This document shows positions 25,698 to 35,046 of a stretch of DNA of 64,000 bases, piece by piece (position 1 is the first letter of the stretch; each line of letters opens with the position of its first letter). The position numbers were made by a program, and so were the translations under genes. The DNA is from Gimesia chilikensis. GTDB taxonomy: Bacteria; Planctomycetota; Planctomycetia; Planctomycetales; Planctomycetaceae. The notes under the pieces are model-generated. The model was not told the DNA's origin and made no database searches. It saw only the letters and a program-made list of their open reading frames with translations. The stretch lies in assembly GCF_008329715.1 (NCBI RefSeq), contig NZ_VTSR01000007.1, positions 124,001 to 188,000 on the forward strand, written 5' to 3'.

Positions 25698-28049
25698 GTG
25701 TCTCGTACGTTCAATCGCTGTTCGGTCTGGATGGTTGACCATCCCCTGCTGGTAACTCTGTTCATTCTGCTGCTGAGTGGAATCGCACTGCTGGGGTACA
25801 CCATGCCCGAGGAAGTTCGCGACTGGTTCACGGCAAAGCCCGAACCGGTTCCCCTGGTAGACCAGCAGAAAGCGGACAAGCCGCGGAAAGTTCGGGAGGC
25901 GCCGCCTGATGTCGACCCGATCAGTCTGACCGACGCTGATACGATCCTGGTGATTGATTCCAATCAGTTCTTCACCGCTGACGGCATCAAGGCCCTGCGG
26001 GAGATCGTTGCCGAAATCGAATCGCTGGATTACGTGGAAAGTGTTTTCTGGCTGGAGGATATTCCCAACCTGAATATCTTCGGCCTGCGGGAACCAATCC
26101 TCCCGAATGAGCGGGCCTCCCAGAAACGACTTGATGACGCTAAGGAGAAAGCGATCAAACATCCGCTGGTAGGCGGCCAGCTGTTATCAGTCGATGCGCA
26201 GACCATTCTGCTGATGGTCAAATTCAAATGGATGTATGTGACGGACGACGATGCCTGTACCACCGGATTGAAAGAAGTCGCGAAAAAAGTCGCCGCGACA
26301 TATCCGGATGTGAAGTTTTCCTTCACGACCACCGGCCGTGTACCCATCTATCTGACCGCAGTGCGCACGCATAATGCGAACAAGGTCAAATACCAGGTGA
26401 TCGGCTACGGGATGATTCTGCTGATGGCCATCATTCTGTTCCGGGGAATCACGGCGGTGATCATCGTGGCTCTGGCACCGATGTTCGGCGTGTTTTTGAC
26501 CATGGGGATCATCCAGTTCTTCGATTTTCAGGACAACCCGTTTAACGATGTCGTGTTGCCGGTTTTGTTGAGTCTGGTAGGGTTAACCGACGGCGTGCAT
26601 CTGATGGTACAGATCCGCCGCCATCGGGCTTCCGGTCTGTCGGGACGGGATGCTGCCCGGCGTGGTATTCAGGAAGTGGGACTTGCCTGCTTTCTGACTT
26701 CGGTCACGACGGCCATCGGCTTCGGTTCGCTTTCGCTGGCCCATCATGAAACGGTCCGCGAATTTGGTTACAGCTGTGTGGTCGGCGTGCTTTTGACTTT
26801 CATTGCTGTAGTGACGGTGATTCCCCTGGCCTGTCGTACCTGGCTGGGGCGTTCCATTCATGTGGGCTATGGTAAGGGCGTCATCGATAAGAACCTGAAC
26901 CGGATCAGCGTGATTATCGAAATGGTGCTGAAACGTGCGGGTTGGATCAGTAAGGTAGGTATTGGCCTGACGGCGGTACTGATTCTGATTTCGCTGACAT
27001 TGCGTCCCGATGAACGCCGGGCCAATATGCTGCCCGATGGTTCGGAAGCGGCGACCGCCTTGAATCATATGGACCAGGCGATGGGAGGGCTCGAGCATTC
27101 GCGGGTTGAGGTGAAATGGTCAGATGAGGTCGATTCGGATTCGCCCGAAGTTCTGGTTGCCATCAGCGAAGTGGATCAACTGCTGAACCAGGAAGCGTTG
27201 ATTGGTCATCCGATTTCGATTGCAAATATTCTCTCAGCGCTACCTGGTGAGGGACCTCCTGAAGAGCGGATGTCAATGATCGACCTGCTGCCGCCACCGT
27301 TGAAACGGGCGTTTTATACGCCGGAGCGGAACCAGGCGACGGTCAGTTTTCACGTCCAAGACTTGGGAATTGCCAAATACGGGCCGACCTTCACCCGCAT
27401 TGAAGAGGGACTGGCCAAGATCGGAAGTCAGCATCCGGAGTTCCAGTTTCAGTTGACGGGCTCAGCAGTCTGGCGGTGGCGGAACCTGTATCAGATCGTC
27501 GTCGATCTGGCGTCTAGTCTGGGGAGTGCTGCGATTATCATCCTGATTGTGCTGGCGATCGCGTTTCGTTCATTGCGACTGGGGCTGATCTCAATCATTC
27601 CCAACATGTTTCCCCTCGCCGTGACCGGGACCTTTCTGGTCTTTACGGGGCAGGCACTCGAGATCGTCAGCGTCTGTGCGTTTACGGTCTGCCTGGGGAT
27701 TGCCGTCGACGATACGATTCACTTCCTGACCCGCTTCCGCGAAGAACAACTCCAGGTTGAGAGTGACGACGAAGCGATCCGCAAGGCGTTTACAGGGGTG
27801 GGAACCGCGTTGATCATGACGACGGTCATCCTGGTTGCCGGCTTCTCGACGGTGATCTTCAGCGACATGCGGGATCAGCGAATCTTCGCCATCATGAGTG
27901 GCCTGACGATTGGCTCGGCCCTGTTTGGCGATCTCATCTTCCTGCCAGCACTGCTGGCCCGATATGCCAAACGTTCGCAGGTACCTGCGATGGAGGAAGA
28001 GGAACTGATTGCCGATGAACCAATGCAGGAGTCGCTGGTAGGGGAATAA
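25698..28049 (+). CDS. RND family transporter permease (MMPL-type)
   Basis: 783 residues from GTG 25698. Two similar halves, each with one helix, a large periplasmic domain and five further helices, as in the MMPL/SSD-type RND family. Diagnostic stretches include SLVGLTDGVHLMVQIRRHR in the first half and the matching GIAVDDTIHFLTRFREEQL in the second, each with the acidic residues used for proton coupling. Such proteins export lipids or hopanoids, or move other hydrophobic compounds. No membrane-fusion or outer-membrane partner is adjacent. It starts 86 bases after the redoxin fusion gene and could be co-expressed with it. Confidence 0.92.
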   Translation: MSRTFNRCSVWMVDHPLLVTLFILLLSGIALLGYTMPEEVRDWFTAKPEPVPLVDQQKADKPRKVREAPPDVDPISLTDADTILVIDSNQFFTADGIKALREIVAEIESLDYVESVFWLEDIPNLNIFGLREPILPNERASQKRLDDAKEKAIKHPLVGGQLLSVDAQTILLMVKFKWMYVTDDDACTTGLKEVAKKVAATYPDVKFSFTTTGRVPIYLTAVRTHNANKVKYQVIGYGMILLMAIILFRGITAVIIVALAPMFGVFLTMGIIQFFDFQDNPFNDVVLPVLLSLVGLTDGVHLMVQIRRHRASGLSGRDAARRGIQEVGLACFLTSVTTAIGFGSLSLAHHETVREFGYSCVVGVLLTFIAVVTVIPLACRTWLGRSIHVGYGKGVIDKNLNRISVIIEMVLKRAGWISKVGIGLTAVLILISLTLRPDERRANMLPDGSEAATALNHMDQAMGGLEHSRVEVKWSDEVDSDSPEVLVAISEVDQLLNQEALIGHPISIANILSALPGEGPPEERMSMIDLLPPPLKRAFYTPERNQATVSFHVQDLGIAKYGPTFTRIEEGLAKIGSQHPEFQFQLTGSAVWRWRNLYQIVVDLASSLGSAAIIILIVLAIAFRSLRLGLISIIPNMFPLAVTGTFLVFTGQALEIVSVCAFTVCLGIAVDDTIHFLTRFREEQLQVESDDEAIRKAFTGVGTALIMTTVILVAGFSTVIFSDMRDQRIFAIMSGLTIGSALFGDLIFLPALLARYAKRSQVPAMEEEELIADEPMQESLVGE

Positions 28050-28109
28050 AACTCCTTTTATTGATGACTTCATGGTTGACGGTTGTTCTTCTAAGTAAAC
28101 TTAAATAAT

Positions 28110-28138
28110 TTGACGCGGCTGCCGATATAGGGTACTAT
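28110..28138 (+). promoter_or_regulatory. Strong sigma70-type promoter of the cytochrome-DUF1549-DUF1553 gene
   Basis: TTGACG at 28110-28115, a 17-base spacer and TACTAT at 28133-28138. Transcription would start near 28145 and leave a leader of about 80 bases. This is the best -35/-10 pair I saw in the window. Confidence 0.6.
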
Positions 28139-28226
28139 AGAACCTCACCAAAACAGTTAATTTCACAGCTTTTAAGTGACTTAACTCCCGCCCTGAATGA
28201 GTTTCCTCTGAAAAAGGAACCCTGCC

Positions 28227-30875
28227 TTGTATATCCGCGTCATCGCTTTCCTGCTGACGGCTCTTTCTGCCTGTCTCTTTGGGAGTGGATCGAGCTCCGC
28301 CGCTGATTCGCGAGTGACTTTTGAAAAAGACATTCGGCCCATTTTCAAGGCGTACTGCTTTCACTGTCATGGCGAGGAGAAAGAGCTTTCCGGTGCGCTG
28401 GATGTGCGATTACGCCGCCTGATTATGAAGGGCGGCGATTCCGGAGAGGCTGTCGTTCCCGGGAAACACGCAGAGAGCCTGCTGTTTCAGTATATTGAAT
28501 CGGGAGACATGCCCCCCGATGAGAAGCTGCGACTCAAACCGGAAGAAGTAGCGCTGATTGCGAAATGGATCGATCAGGGAGCAAAAACGGAGGGGCCGGA
28601 ACCTGAAGGGGACATCAAGCCGGGCGACTTCCTGATCACCGGCGATGAACGCTCCCACTGGGCGTTTCGTCTCATTCAGAAAGCTGCTCTGCCTGAACTG
28701 CCTCAGTTAAAAAAAGAGAATGGAAAACAACCGCTCAATCCGGTCGATGCCTTCATCGCACGAAAGCTGAAACAGAGCGGTCTCTGGTTTTCTGAAGAAG
28801 CAGATCGGCTAACACTGATCAGACGGGCTGCCTTTGACCTGACAGGGCTCCCCCCTGCTCCGGAAGACGTCGATACCTACCTGGCAGACAAGTCGCCTGA
28901 CGCCTATGAAAAGATGATCGATCGGCTGCTGGAATCACCGCATTACGGGGAACGCTGGGCGCGGCACTGGCTGGATGTTGCCGGCTATGCCGACTCAGAA
29001 GGCTATAACGACAAAGACATTATCCGTCCCGATGCCTGGCATTACCGGGATTATGTGATCCGTTCGCTGAATGCAGATAAGCCCTGGGATCAGTTTATCA
29101 CCGAGCAGCTCGCCGGCGATGAAATGGTCAAAGCCACGCATGCAACGGCGCAAAAACTGGTAGACCAGGACCCTGCGGTCTGTGAAAAGCTGACGGCGAC
29201 TGGTTACCTGCGGCTGGCTCCCGATGGAACCGGCTCAAGTCCCATGGATCCTGCGATCGCACGCAACCAGGTGATTACTGAAACGGTGAAGATTATGTCT
29301 TCTTCACTGCTGGGCATGACCGTGGGATGTGCCGAGTGCCATCATCACCGCTTCGACCCGATTCCCCAGGAAGACTTTTATCGCCTGCGGGCGGTGATTG
29401 CTCCGGTGTATGACGATCAAAAATGGCGGATGCCGGCCAGTCGACGGGCGGCCCTGATGTCACCAGAAGATAAAGCCAAAGCTGCAAAGCTGTCAGCGCA
29501 GGTCAAGGAACTGGATGCCGAGCACAACAAGGTCAAAGCGGAAGTGACCCAGCTGATTGCCGAGCGGGTGCTGAAGGAAGTCCCCGATGCAGACCGCGAA
29601 CAGGCACGCACCGCTTATGAAACCGCGGTTAAAGAACGTTCGAAAGAGCAGGCGGATTTTCTGAAACAGAAATACCCGATGCTGGACCTGCTGGTGCCGG
29701 GACGCCTGCACCTGTTCCTGGCCCGCTTCAAAGACGGAAACGATTTGAAGAAACAGTATGAGGATATCAAGGCGGAAGCAGACAAGCTGCGGGCGCAGAT
29801 TCCCAAACCGGAATACATTCGCGTGGCAACAGAGGACACACAGCACCTGCCTCAGACGTTTGTATTTTATCGGGGGGATATCTCTTCACCAGAAAAAGAT
29901 CTGATCGCTCCCGGTGGTCTGACAGTGATTTCTTCTAAAGAAGACAACACATTTGAGCTGAATGATCCCCAACTGCCGACGACGGGACGCCGACTGGCGT
30001 ATGCCCGGTACCTGACCAGTGGGAAGCATCCTCTTGTGGCACGCGTGCTGATGAACCGGTTCTGGATGCACCACTTTGGCCAGGCGATTGTCGATTCCAC
30101 GGGTGACTTCGGTTCCCGGTCTTCCGTCCCCACACATCCCGAACTGCTGGACTGGCTGGCGGCTGACTTTATGGAACAGGGCTGGCAGCTCAAACGCATC
30201 CATCGCCTGATCATGACCTCACGGACTTATAAGCAGACCTCAGCGACCCACTCCGAACAAGCAGCCGCGATTGACTCTGATAACCGTCTCTACTGGCGCA
30301 TGACAATGCAACGCCTGGAGGCGGAATCGATCCGCGATGCTATCCTGGCGGTCAGCGGTGAATTGAACCGGGAGCAGTTTGGTGAGCCAGTACCGGTTGC
30401 ACTGGCGGACAGCGGCATTATTACAGTCGGCGCTGGTAAAGTGTCAAAAGATCGCCGGGAACTGAAACGTTCCATTTACGTGCAGGTCCGGCGGACTCAG
30501 CCGGTGACGATGTTGAATGCCTTTGATGCCCCCAGCATGGAGCCCAACTGCGAGCGGCGGGTCTTTTCGACCGTGGCAACACAGTCACTGGCGCTGCTCA
30601 ATAGTGAATTCATGCGGAATCAATCTGAAGCCTTTGCTAAGCGGGTACTCACCACGGCAGGGAAAGACGCCGACGATACTAAGCTAATCAAGACGGCCTG
30701 GAAGCTGGCTTTAAGTAGTGAGCCTTCCCCGGCTGAACTGCAGGCGCTGGAGAAAAACTTCGCGCTGCAGTTGAAAGAATATCAGACAAAGAAAGCCAAA
30801 CAGCCTCGGGAGGAAGCACTGGCTGCCGTCTGTCATGTGCTGTTTGGAACCAACCAGTTTCTGTATGTGGAATAA
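28227..30875 (+). CDS. Planctomycete cytochrome C / DUF1549 / DUF1553 protein (PSD1 type)
   Basis: 882 residues from TTG 28227, chosen because AAGGA (28214-28218) lies 8 bases ahead and no better start exists. Residues 1-25 are a signal peptide. The PSCyt1 cytochrome domain follows, with haem site Cys44-x-x-Cys47-His48 and MPPDEKLRL. DUF1549 (about 175-380) has the family start NPVDAFIARKL and ends with a second CAECHHHRFDPI haem-type motif. A coiled segment of about 120 residues is inserted, and DUF1553 (about 580-850) begins RLAYARYLTSGKHPLVARVLMNR. Such proteins pair with DUF1501 proteins and are thought to be periplasmic, possibly for polymer degradation, but their reaction is unproven. 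Downstream DUF1501 gene is 61 bases away. Confidence 0.92.
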   Translation: MYIRVIAFLLTALSACLFGSGSSSAADSRVTFEKDIRPIFKAYCFHCHGEEKELSGALDVRLRRLIMKGGDSGEAVVPGKHAESLLFQYIESGDMPPDEKLRLKPEEVALIAKWIDQGAKTEGPEPEGDIKPGDFLITGDERSHWAFRLIQKAALPELPQLKKENGKQPLNPVDAFIARKLKQSGLWFSEEADRLTLIRRAAFDLTGLPPAPEDVDTYLADKSPDAYEKMIDRLLESPHYGERWARHWLDVAGYADSEGYNDKDIIRPDAWHYRDYVIRSLNADKPWDQFITEQLAGDEMVKATHATAQKLVDQDPAVCEKLTATGYLRLAPDGTGSSPMDPAIARNQVITETVKIMSSSLLGMTVGCAECHHHRFDPIPQEDFYRLRAVIAPVYDDQKWRMPASRRAALMSPEDKAKAAKLSAQVKELDAEHNKVKAEVTQLIAERVLKEVPDADREQARTAYETAVKERSKEQADFLKQKYPMLDLLVPGRLHLFLARFKDGNDLKKQYEDIKAEADKLRAQIPKPEYIRVATEDTQHLPQTFVFYRGDISSPEKDLIAPGGLTVISSKEDNTFELNDPQLPTTGRRLAYARYLTSGKHPLVARVLMNRFWMHHFGQAIVDSTGDFGSRSSVPTHPELLDWLAADFMEQGWQLKRIHRLIMTSRTYKQTSATHSEQAAAIDSDNRLYWRMTMQRLEAESIRDAILAVSGELNREQFGEPVPVALADSGIITVGAGKVSKDRRELKRSIYVQVRRTQPVTMLNAFDAPSMEPNCERRVFSTVATQSLALLNSEFMRNQSEAFAKRVLTTAGKDADDTKLIKTAWKLALSSEPSPAELQALEKNFALQLKEYQTKKAKQPREEALAAVCHVLFGTNQFLYVE

Positions 30876-30936
30876 GCGGTTAAAGACGCCTGTTTCCTGA
30901 CAGAATATAAATATTGATCTCCAGAGGGAGTCTCTC

Positions 30937-32391
30937 GTGTCTCAATTTATCAATCAAAACTCCGCCAGTTCTCGCCGTCACTTTCTGGCCCAGAGTGCCT
31001 TTGGCGTCTCCTCACTGGCTCTGGCCTCGCTGTTAAACGACGAACAGCTGCTGGCCGCCCCGGAAAAGCCGGCTCTGGAAGAGAAAACGTACGATCTGCT
31101 GCCAAAGCAGACCAGCCATCCGGCCCGCGCCAAATCGATGATCTCAATTTTCTGCGGTGGTGGACCGAGTCACCTGGATCTGTTCGACCGTAAGCCAACA
31201 CTCGACAAGTATGCGGGCAAGCGTTTTCCCGGCGACGGGATCAAATACGATAACGCCGGCCAGGCGACTTCGATCATCATGCCCTCTCCCAACACATTCG
31301 AGAAGTGTGGTGAATCGGGGATGGAGATCAACACCGCCCTGCTGCCCCACCTGGGTGAGATTGTTGACGATATTACGCTGATACGCTCAATGCAGCTGCC
31401 CAATATCCGCAATCACGTGGCTGGCATGCGGGCCATGACCACCGGTCGAGGGCGAGAAGGCTGGCCTTCCCTGGGGAGCTGGATCACTTATGGTCTGGGA
31501 GCCGAGACACAGAATCTGCCGGCATTTGTAGCGATTACGATTCCCCGTAACCCGGTCGGATCACCATACTGGGACAGCCGCCATTTGCCTTCGATTTACC
31601 AGGGGACGGTTGTCAGCAAGTCAGAGCCGCGAATTGCGAATCTGAATCCGATCCGGGAACTGCGTGGCAAGCCCCAGTCGAATCAGCTGGACCTGCTGAA
31701 AGAGTTGAACCAGATCCATCACCAGCGTCATCCCGGCGAAGACGATCTGGCAGCACGCATTGCCAGCTATGAACTGGCGGCCCGGATGCAGACCGCAGCG
31801 ACCGAGGCACTCGATCTGACTAAAGAGACCGAAGCCACCCATCAGATGTACGGAGCCGATGATCCAGTGACCAAAGAATTCGCGGATGCCTGTATGCTGG
31901 CTCGTCGATTTGTGGAACGTGGCGTCCGTTTCGTGCAGATCTGGAATTACGCCTGGGACATGCACGAGAATATCTTCGCTGCACTTGAATCGCGTTGTAA
32001 AACCTGTGATAAACCGTGTGCAGCCCTGGTAACCGATTTGAAGAATCGGGGACTGCTGGATTCCACGATGGTCCAGTGGGGCGGTGAAATGGGACGTCTG
32101 CCTGTGATTCAGGATCGCGGTAAAGGCAAGAAACCGGGGCGTGACCATAACACGGAAGGCTTCAGTATCTGGATGGCCGGTGGTGGCATCAAAGAGGGGC
32201 ACATTCATGGAGCGACAGATGACTTCGGTCACCGGGCGGTTCAAGATGTGGTGACCCAGCATGACTTCCATGCGACGCTGCTGCATCAGTTCGGTCTGAA
32301 CTATGAAGGCCTGAATTTCGAACATAACGCCCAGTCAGTTGCACTGGTCGAACCCGGTCAGGGAAAGGTGGCGTCTGGCATCCTCAAGTAA
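30937..32391 (+). CDS. DUF1501 domain protein with Tat signal
   Basis: 484 residues from GTG 30937, with AGAGGGAG ahead. A Tat signal peptide is visible: SSRRHFLAQSAFGVSSLALASLL (residues 10-32), meaning export in folded form, possibly with metal bound. The DUF1501 core is a sulfatase/alkaline-phosphatase-like fold: [19 protein letters not shown] (68-86), a later NYAWDMHENIFAAL and WGGEMGRLP, then GRDHNTEGFSIWMAGGGIKEG, with the metal-type His/Asp residues in those motifs. It is the standard partner of the preceding cytochrome-DUF1549 protein. Carboxypeptidase gene follows at 25 bases. Confidence 0.92.
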   Translation: MSQFINQNSASSRRHFLAQSAFGVSSLALASLLNDEQLLAAPEKPALEEKTYDLLPKQTSHPARAKSMISIFCGGGPSHLDLFDRKPTLDKYAGKRFPGDGIKYDNAGQATSIIMPSPNTFEKCGESGMEINTALLPHLGEIVDDITLIRSMQLPNIRNHVAGMRAMTTGRGREGWPSLGSWITYGLGAETQNLPAFVAITIPRNPVGSPYWDSRHLPSIYQGTVVSKSEPRIANLNPIRELRGKPQSNQLDLLKELNQIHHQRHPGEDDLAARIASYELAARMQTAATEALDLTKETEATHQMYGADDPVTKEFADACMLARRFVERGVRFVQIWNYAWDMHENIFAALESRCKTCDKPCAALVTDLKNRGLLDSTMVQWGGEMGRLPVIQDRGKGKKPGRDHNTEGFSIWMAGGGIKEGHIHGATDDFGHRAVQDVVTQHDFHATLLHQFGLNYEGLNFEHNAQSVALVEPGQGKVASGILK

Positions 32392-32416
32392 TCCCCTTGC
32401 GCAACAGGGAGCGTCG

Positions 32417-33676
32417 ATGCAAACAGCTGGTTATCGTCTAAATAGTCTGATTCTGTCACTGTTATTACTGGCTGTCCCAGTAGAGGCTGGTGAGCTGGTT
32501 GTTTCAGCTGACTTCCCGGGAGGCTCGGCTGAGGTTCTGAAAGTCGATCAGCGTACGCGTTCGATTACGGTGCGTCCTGCCGGAGATCCACAGTTTGGCT
32601 GGCCCTGCTGGTGGTATTTCAAAGTCTCCGGCATTAAACCGGGAGAAACGCTGACTGTTTCGGTCGACGCGAGTTCTCTCAAACAGGCAAACGGCTCGAA
32701 GCTGTCTGCCAACTGGGCCCTGCCTGAGCGGGCTGCATTTAGTCTCGATGGAAAGGCCTGGAAACAGACTGGTTCTGGAACCAGGGAGAAGGACCACTGT
32801 CGCTGGACACAACAGGTGGATGCCGAACAAGCCTGGTTTGCCTGGGGGCCTCCATTTGTGCCCTCGGATGCCCAGGCACTGGTTGATCGCCTGAGCCGGA
32901 AACATGAAGACGTGACGGCATTTGAATTATGCAAAACCCGCGCTGGGCGCAGTGTACCTGCACTGGTGGTGAGCCCCGATGGGAAACATTCCGACGATCG
33001 CATGGTGATCTGGGTTCAGGCTCGTCAGCATGCCTGGGAATCAGGGGGCAGCTGGGTTGGGTGTGGCTTCATTGAATGGGCTGTGAGCGATGATCCTCTG
33101 GCGGTGGCTTTGCGGGAAAAGGTTGATATCTATTACGTTCCAATCATAGATATCGACAATGTGGCGACCGGGAATGGCGGCAAGAATCAGGTCCCCCACG
33201 ATCATAACCGGGACTGGTCTGAGATGCCCCGCTGGAACGCAGTGCAGGCAGCCATGAAGGCTCTGAGACAGTTCGACAAGCAGAACCGACTGGTGATGTT
33301 TGTCGATCTACATAACCCTGGTGCCAGTTCGAAGCAGCCGTTTTTTTATATTGCGCCTCCCGAATTGAATACTCAGCGAAGAAAAGCACTGCAAGACGCT
33401 TTTATTGCAGTCTGTCGCGAGGAGATGCAAGAGCCTCTGAAGCTCGATCGAAGTACACCCTCGACGGGACCAAAGTACGACAAACGCTGGAAAGAGATCT
33501 CCAGTAACTGGGTACGAAGTGCCACCCGAGAGCATGTCGTGGGAATTACGCTCGAGACCTGCTGGAATACGCCCCACAGTCACCCGCAGGGTTACATGAC
33601 TGTGGGACAACAACTGGGTCGGGGTATCGCCCGGTACCTGAAACAGGATCCCCGCCAGTCTCCTGCTCTGGATTGA
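32417..33676 (+). CDS. M14 family zinc carboxypeptidase, exported
   Basis: 419 residues from ATG 32417, with CAGGGAG ahead; a longer reading would overlap the DUF1501 gene without a ribosome site. Residues 1-24 are a signal peptide. Residues 25-170 form a beta-rich N-terminal domain like that of cytosolic carboxypeptidase-type M14 enzymes. The catalytic part has zinc ligands in RQHAWESGGSW (HxxE) and DLHNPG, a substrate-binding DHNRDW, and the catalytic-Glu segment ITLETCWN. It would cleave C-terminal residues or amide-linked groups outside the cytoplasm. It probably shares a transcript with the cytochrome/DUF1501 pair, and its stop lies in the loop of a hairpin. Confidence 0.88.
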   Translation: MQTAGYRLNSLILSLLLLAVPVEAGELVVSADFPGGSAEVLKVDQRTRSITVRPAGDPQFGWPCWWYFKVSGIKPGETLTVSVDASSLKQANGSKLSANWALPERAAFSLDGKAWKQTGSGTREKDHCRWTQQVDAEQAWFAWGPPFVPSDAQALVDRLSRKHEDVTAFELCKTRAGRSVPALVVSPDGKHSDDRMVIWVQARQHAWESGGSWVGCGFIEWAVSDDPLAVALREKVDIYYVPIIDIDNVATGNGGKNQVPHDHNRDWSEMPRWNAVQAAMKALRQFDKQNRLVMFVDLHNPGASSKQPFFYIAPPELNTQRRKALQDAFIAVCREEMQEPLKLDRSTPSTGPKYDKRWKEISSNWVRSATREHVVGITLETCWNTPHSHPQGYMTVGQQLGRGIARYLKQDPRQSPALD

Positions 33677-33690
33677 GCCAGAGCAGGTTG
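33662..33690 (+). terminator. Perfect 10-bp hairpin at the M14 gene end
   Basis: CCTGCTCTGG (33662-33671), loop ATTGAG with the stop codon, then CCAGAGCAGG (33678-33687). A short T-containing tail follows. It may terminate the operon from 28227 and, being symmetric, the convergent minus-strand gene as well. The same core recurs at 60651-60673. Confidence 0.6.
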
Positions 33691-33736
33691 TCTAGCTCTT
33701 AGTCTGATCCTGTCTGTGGAAGCTTCAATCCACAGT

Positions 33737-34825
33737 TTATGAAGCGGAGTCCAGTTTTTCGAATACGGCTTTCATCAGCAGTGGGAGTACGACGGTGGCA
33801 TCAGAATAGACTTCCGCGAACCGACCGCCATCCTGGGGTGAAAGGAATTTGCCCCAGCTGACTCCTTCAGAATAAGTGCATCCAGAGAGACCTCCCCAGT
33901 GAACCGGTTCGGGGCAGATACGAATGCCATAGCGGAAGCGGGGCTCTTTCCACTCTGTGCCCAGGCGGTAGTTGGCAATTTCGTAATACGGGGCAACCTG
34001 CTGTGCCCAGTTACGGGGAACTCCCCCACCGATGGTGAAGATGCCGAAGGTGACCGCATCCCGCATCAGGCGGGCATATTCCTGCAGGTCAAGAAACGGG
34101 TTGAAGCTGGGGAGCGCGGTTAGAATTTCTTCCTGTTCGAGCTCTTCCAGAGGCTTGCCTGATTTGGCAATCAGTTCGGACATGGCCCAGGTGGAGACGT
34201 CGAGGCCGATTTCACTGTCAGTGAAAGCGGGGATGAAGACGGGCACATTTTGCTCATAAGCACTGCGGAGGATGCCGCGTCCATCGTTGATTTCGGAGAG
34301 TCGCTGACCGAGTGCCCGGCAGAGACGGGCCGAAGACCAGACGCCATCTTCGGGCTGGGATTCCCGCAGGACCGAGCGGACCAGCTTTTCGACGTTGTTC
34401 AGATTCGACTCCATTTCGAGGGTGTCGTAAATCCGGTTGTAGCCTTTTTTGTAGAGTGTTTCGTCGGAATCAGTAGGATTGTACTGGTAGTGGACCAGGC
34501 CAATCGATTCGGTGAGACCGTGGGCAATCAGGGCACCAGTAGCGACGACGGCATGCACGAGGCCACGGTCAATCATGTCACAGATGATGCTGCCCTGTTT
34601 GGCGACGGTCATGGCGCCGGAGAGAGTGAGGACAACTTTGCATTCAGAGTCTTGTGCCATATCCAGCAGAATGTCGTAGGCATCTCCCAGGCGTCTGCCT
34701 GAGAACGCGGTTGCAGACATGGCCTGCAACAGTTCGCCAAACGAATTGACACTCGACAAGTCCAGGCTTTTCAGTGGTTTTAAGCCGTCTCCTCGACCGT
34801 CGTGGAACTCTCGATCTCCACTCAT
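33737..34825 (-). CDS. Deoxyhypusine synthase-like protein
   Basis: 362 residues, start ATG 34825 with GGAAGAG ahead. The family fold of deoxyhypusine synthase is clear along the whole length: LTLSGAMTVAKQGSIICDMIDRGLVHAVVATGA (NAD-site region), a long central part with PVFIPAFTDSEIGLD, FTIGGGVPRNWAQQ, and at the C-terminus SEGVSWGKF with Lys326 at the place of the Lys that forms the enzyme-imine with the butylamine group. Bacteria lack eIF5A, so bacterial members are believed to make homospermidine or related polyamines. The neighbouring AdoMet decarboxylase supports a role in polyamine metabolism. Which polyamine it makes is not clear. Confidence 0.9.
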   Translation of the reverse strand: MSGDREFHDGRGDGLKPLKSLDLSSVNSFGELLQAMSATAFSGRRLGDAYDILLDMAQDSECKVVLTLSGAMTVAKQGSIICDMIDRGLVHAVVATGALIAHGLTESIGLVHYQYNPTDSDETLYKKGYNRIYDTLEMESNLNNVEKLVRSVLRESQPEDGVWSSARLCRALGQRLSEINDGRGILRSAYEQNVPVFIPAFTDSEIGLDVSTWAMSELIAKSGKPLEELEQEEILTALPSFNPFLDLQEYARLMRDAVTFGIFTIGGGVPRNWAQQVAPYYEIANYRLGTEWKEPRFRYGIRICPEPVHWGGLSGCTYSEGVSWGKFLSPQDGGRFAEVYSDATVVLPLLMKAVFEKLDSAS

Positions 34826-34860
34826 GATTCACTCTTCCTTCGTGAGTTGATGCGGGGCGC

Positions 34861-34925
34861 AAAAAAAGAAAACAACGCTCAGTCAGGTGCGCTCCTTGTC
34901 TGAATACAGACTTCAAAGCGCACCT
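34861..34925 (-). terminator. Long hairpin and T-tract between the AdoMet decarboxylase and DHS-like genes
   Basis: The arms AGGTGCGCT (34885-34893) and AGCGCACCT (34917-34925) enclose an inner GTCTG/CAGAC stem. On the minus strand a T-rich tract follows (complement of 34861-34870). It lies downstream of the decarboxylase gene and 60 bases before the DHS-like start, so it either ends the first transcript or attenuates the second gene. Confidence 0.75.
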
Positions 34926-35046
34926 GGCATGATGCGATGTTTATACCGTAATTCAACGCCTTTCAGATTTCCAGAGTGGGAACGGTTTATCAGCTGTAAT
35001 CAATAGATACAGGAGTGGTTCCCGTCAGGAACTTTCAGGTGGGAAT

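Noticed and set aside
31621-32325. 234-codon minus-strand reading
   Set aside because: Antisense to the DUF1501 gene; no motif.
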